Source of the DNA: Chloroflexota bacterium
Lineage (GTDB): Bacteria; Chloroflexota; Dehalococcoidia; RBG-13-53-26
Direction: 5' to 3'
Length of the DNA stretch: 8,624 nucleotides
Assembly: GCA_030616195.1 (NCBI GenBank)
Contig: JAUWXW010000054.1
Span: 1 to 8,624 of the forward strand
The translations under genes were made by a program, and so were the position numbers. A model generated the notes under the pieces. It saw only the letters and a list, made by a program, of their open reading frames with translations. It searched no databases and was not told the origin of the DNA. The number at the start of each line of letters is the position of its first letter. Position 1 is the stretch's first letter. Below, one piece after another: positions 7,207 through 8,624 of the stretch.

Positions 7207-7473
7207 TTAGTTATCGTTGTCGCTTGATTCCAGGTGGATGGCGAATTCGGGGCAGAGGACATCACACAGGCCGCAGCCCAGGCACTTGCTCTCATCTGCT
7301 ACCACGGCGAGCGTATAGCCCTTGGGGCTCAGTTCCTCGCTCATCTCGAGTACACCCCTCGGGCAGAACTCCACGCAGTAGCCGCACCCCTTGCATCTCT
7401 CCTTGTCGATCAGCACTTTTGGCGGTTTGGCAGCCTTTTCCGCCTGGTCGAAGGGTGTTCTCCATAACTTCAT
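7207..7473 (-). CDS. korD: 2-oxoacid:ferredoxin oxidoreductase, delta (ferredoxin-like) subunit (KorD)
   Basis: An 88-residue protein with two [4Fe-4S] motifs: CKGCGYCVEFCPRG (C27, C30, C33, C37) and CLGCGLCDVLCPEFAI (C64, C67, C70, C74). This is the ferredoxin-type delta subunit that carries electrons from the KorAB active site to external ferredoxin. It is the first gene of the leftward operon and the order D-A-B-C is one known for kor operons. Start: ATG at 7473 has AAGGTG six bases upstream, which gives the compact family form. A TTG at 7533 would add 20 residues but coincides with the predicted transcription start, so I reject it. Confidence 0.93.
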   Translation of the reverse strand: MKLWRTPFDQAEKAAKPPKVLIDKERCKGCGYCVEFCPRGVLEMSEELSPKGYTLAVVADESKCLGCGLCDVLCPEFAIHLESSDNDN

Positions 7474-7539
7474 AGCAGCACCTTTTACGCTGATATCCAA
7501 CCGCAGTTTCCAATTTCTGAGGACTCCCCGCAATAGTTC

Positions 7540-7568
7540 AGTATATCAAATTCGAAATTCCTTTACAA
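7540..7568 (-). promoter_or_regulatory. Sigma-70-type promoter of the korDABC-hdr operon
   Basis: The minus strand shows TTGTAA (7568-7563), a 17-base spacer, then TATACT (7545-7540), placing transcription start near 7533 and a 60-base leader before korD. The spacer contains a direct repeat, GAATTT C GAATTT (7560-7548), with a TTCGAA palindrome in the middle, which may be a regulator site. No terminator-like or riboswitch-like fold is evident in the leader. Confidence 0.6.
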
Positions 7569-7727
7569 ATCTCCTCGCATGAGCTTAGTCCGTGAGTGCA
7601 GATTCAGAAGGTGAGGCGGGCTACAGCTTGCCCCGGTGGATAGAACAGATGTTGACGACTTGTGAGTGTAGGAGTCTTCAGGTGGAGGGTTGGTTTGGGT
7701 CTTGCCGTATTGCACTTCCGCAGGTAC

Positions 7728-7756
7728 TTGACAAGGCAATCTTTTCATGATATTCT
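7728..7756 (+). promoter_or_regulatory. Sigma-70-type promoter of the AbrB-arsM operon
   Basis: TTGACA (7728-7733) matches the -35 consensus exactly; after 17 bases comes TATTCT (7751-7756), a good -10 box. The expected start is near 7763, giving a leader of about 50 bases before the ATG at 7812. Such a strong promoter with a dyad over the -10 box suggests control by repression. Confidence 0.7.
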
Positions 7757-7765
7757 GAATTATCA
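7748..7765 (+). promoter_or_regulatory. Candidate operator: inverted repeat over the -10 box
   Basis: TGATATTC, one base, then GAATTATCA: arms that pair except for one bulged base. The dyad covers the -10 box and the predicted transcription start, a usual place for a repressor. The binding protein is unknown; an ArsR-type repressor elsewhere or the AbrB-fold protein encoded just downstream are both possible. Confidence 0.4.
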
Positions 7766-7811
7766 GAAAAATTGCCCTGTGCTGAAAATTGCCGGGAGAA
7801 GGGGGTCTAAG

Positions 7812-8108
7812 ATGGTTGATGAAGCTCAGGAGGCGGTCTGTTCGCCGTCGACGTGTAGTGAAACGGGGTGCTGTAAGGTTGAAGCAGTAGTAAGCGTGGA
7901 TGATAGGGGACAGATGGTACTGCCCAAGGAGATCAGAGACAAGGGAGGAATCCGGGCAGGGGATAAGCTGGCTGTCGTAGGTATGGAGCGAGATGGTAAA
8001 CTGTGCTGCATCTCGTTGATCAAGGTTGAAGACCTCACGGAGATGGTGAAGAGTATGCTGGGGCCAGTAATGGACGGGATCTTCCAAAAAGACAGAGGAG
8101 GTGTTTGA
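7812..8108 (+). CDS. AbrB-fold, cysteine-rich putative regulator (HgcAB-associated-protein type)
   Basis: A 98-residue protein. Residues 22-55, [19 protein letters not shown] followed by [16 protein letters not shown], are a typical AbrB/MazE/SpoVT swapped-hairpin DNA-binding domain. The N-terminus is Cys-rich (C10, C15, vicinal C20-C21) and a second vicinal pair lies at C65-C66 ([10 protein letters not shown]). The C-terminus, [17 protein letters not shown], looks helical. From memory the sequence resembles the family named HgcAB-associated protein, which also occurs beside arsM-type genes; no hgcA or hgcB is visible here. Vicinal Cys pairs could bind As(III) or Hg(II), so a metalloid-responsive regulator is a fair inference, not a demonstrated fact. 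Start: ATG 7812 has AGGGGG six bases upstream; the frame is open back to 7662, but that part spans the promoter. It ends one base before arsM. Confidence 0.85.
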   Translation: MVDEAQEAVCSPSTCSETGCCKVEAVVSVDDRGQMVLPKEIRDKGGIRAGDKLAVVGMERDGKLCCISLIKVEDLTEMVKSMLGPVMDGIFQKDRGGV

Positions 8109-8109
8109 A

Positions 8110-8624
8110 ATGAAAGCGGAAGAGACAAGAAAAGTCGTACGGGAGGGCTATGCCAGGATTGCTAAGCAGGGCAGTTCGTGTTGTGCTCCCCCGAGTTCGT
8201 GTTGTGCTCCCCCGAGTTCATGCTGTGCAAACACTGATTTGGCGCAGGATATTAGTAGGAACATAGGATATAGCGAGGAAGAACTTAAAGCGGTTCCGGA
8301 AGGGGCGAATTTGGGCCTTGGCTGCGGGAATCCCATTGCTCTCGCCTCTTTACGGGAAGGTGAAACGGTTCTTGACCTCGGTTCGGGCGCGGGGTTCGAC
8401 TGCTTTCTTGCGGCTAGCAAGGTTGGCACGGATGGAAGGGTTATCGGTGTAGACATGACGCCGGAGATGATCGAAAAGGCACGAGAAAACGCCTCCAAGG
8501 GCGATTACGGAAACGTAGAGTTCAGGCTTGGGGAGATTGAGAACCTACCCGCTGCTGATAACTCTGTTGAAGTAGTCATCTCAAACTGTGTTATCAATCT
8601 CTCACCTGACAAGGGAAGGGTCTT
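8110..8624 (+). CDS. arsM: Arsenite methyltransferase (ArsM), partial
   Basis: An S-adenosylmethionine-dependent methyltransferase truncated by the right edge; 171 codons are visible. ArsM methylates As(III) stepwise to methylated, often volatile species in the cytoplasm. Seen: SAM motif [12 protein letters not shown] (87-97), the acidic end of the next strand GVDMTPEM (D115), and the Cys of two conserved ArsM segments, GLGCGNP (C72) and [11 protein letters not shown] (C160), which belong to the As-binding set. The remaining C-terminal Cys would be off the window. N-terminal oddity: three tandem SSCCAPP-like units (22-42) supply three vicinal Cys pairs. The start is clear: ATG 8110 after GAGGAGGTG with ideal spacing, one base after the regulator's stop, so the two are co-transcribed and probably coupled. 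Confidence 0.95.
   Translation, partial: MKAEETRKVVREGYARIAKQGSSCCAPPSSCCAPPSSCCANTDLAQDISRNIGYSEEELKAVPEGANLGLGCGNPIALASLREGETVLDLGSGAGFDCFLAASKVGTDGRVIGVDMTPEMIEKARENASKGDYGNVEFRLGEIENLPAADNSVEVVISNCVINLSPDKGRV
8173..8235 (+). repeat. In-frame 21-bp tandem repeat encoding SSCCAPP
   Basis: Two identical 21-base units (8173-8193 and 8194-8214) are followed by a diverged third (8215-8235, SSCCANT). They lie in the N-terminal region of arsM and keep the frame. The identity of the first two units, including third codon positions, points to a recent duplication by slippage or unequal recombination. Confidence 0.9.

Larger units (their letters stand above)
7474..7811. other. Divergent intergenic region between the kor-hdr and the arsenic operons
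   Basis: 338 bases without a supported gene. The left end holds the leftward korD promoter and a roughly 60-base leader. The right end holds the rightward promoter, an inverted repeat and a roughly 50-base leader. The middle (about 7571-7727) shows no gene, RNA gene or terminator that I can recognise. Within the right-hand leader, GAAAAATTGCC (7767-7777) and a similar GAAAATTGCC (7784-7793) form a short direct repeat. Confidence 0.7.

Noticed and set aside
6652..7227. Open frame of 191 codons on the plus strand
   Set aside because: Antisense to korA, whose motifs are clear; no family features and no suitable context.
7662..7811. Longer start of the AbrB-fold protein
   Set aside because: The added 50 codons cover the consensus promoter and operator; ATG 7812 has a proper ribosome site.
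7563..8087. Open frame of 174 codons on the minus strand across the regulator gene and intergenic region
   Set aside because: Antisense to the AbrB-fold gene and over its promoter; low-complexity composition, no motif.
8148..8498. Minus-strand open frame with a repeated AQHELGG-like peptide
   Set aside because: It is the complement of the SSCCAPP repeat in arsM; the arsM frame matches a known family throughout.
1..8624. CRISPR array, tRNA, rRNA or insertion sequence
   Set aside because: I saw no regularly spaced repeats, no tRNA-like cloverleaf, no transposase motifs and no terminal inverted repeats; the only tandem repeat is inside arsM.

Overview
The window looks like a strictly anaerobic bacterium with moderately high GC. 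Reasons: Shine-Dalgarno sites, two textbook sigma-70-type promoters, a four-subunit 2-oxoacid:ferredoxin oxidoreductase, and heterodisulfide-reductase (Hdr)-type electron-transfer proteins. The mix of Kor, HdrA, MvhD and HdrD with an ArsM-type methyltransferase resembles what is known from anaerobic Chloroflexota (Dehalococcoidia-like) and some Thermodesulfobacteriota. That placement is an inference; no marker gene is present to prove it.

Layout. Almost everything from 1 to 7473 is one leftward (minus-strand) operon, read right to left: korD (7473-7207), korA (7194-6043), korB (6046-5201), korC (5147-4584), a 1181-residue HdrA/NfnB-type fused iron-sulfur flavoprotein (4591-1046), an MvhD-like subunit (1049-636), and an HdrD-like (fused HdrC-HdrB) protein that runs off the left edge (559-1). 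Genes overlap or nearly abut (ATGA overlaps at korA/korB and hdrA/mvhD, 8 nt at korC/hdrA). A good promoter (TTGTAA-17-TATACT) sits just upstream of korD.

From 7474 to 7811 lies a divergent intergenic region holding that promoter and an opposite one (TTGACA-17-TATTCT, with an inverted repeat over its -10 box). The rightward promoter drives a small AbrB-fold, cysteine-rich regulator (7812-8108) and, one base after its stop, an arsenite S-adenosylmethionine methyltransferase (8110 to the right edge, truncated).

How the parts may work together. KorDABC would oxidise a 2-oxoacid with CoA and pass low-potential electrons to ferredoxin. The fused HdrA-like protein carries an intact FAD/NAD(P)H module of the NfnB/GltD type plus many Fe-S motifs. 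MvhD and HdrD are the usual partners of HdrA. No hydrogenase or formate dehydrogenase subunit is visible, so a complex linking a 2-oxoacid oxidoreductase or ferredoxin, NAD(P)H and a disulfide or other HdrD substrate is a reasonable hypothesis. It is the main point of interest here. The second operon looks like a separate arsenic (metalloid) methylation unit with vicinal cysteine pairs in both proteins.
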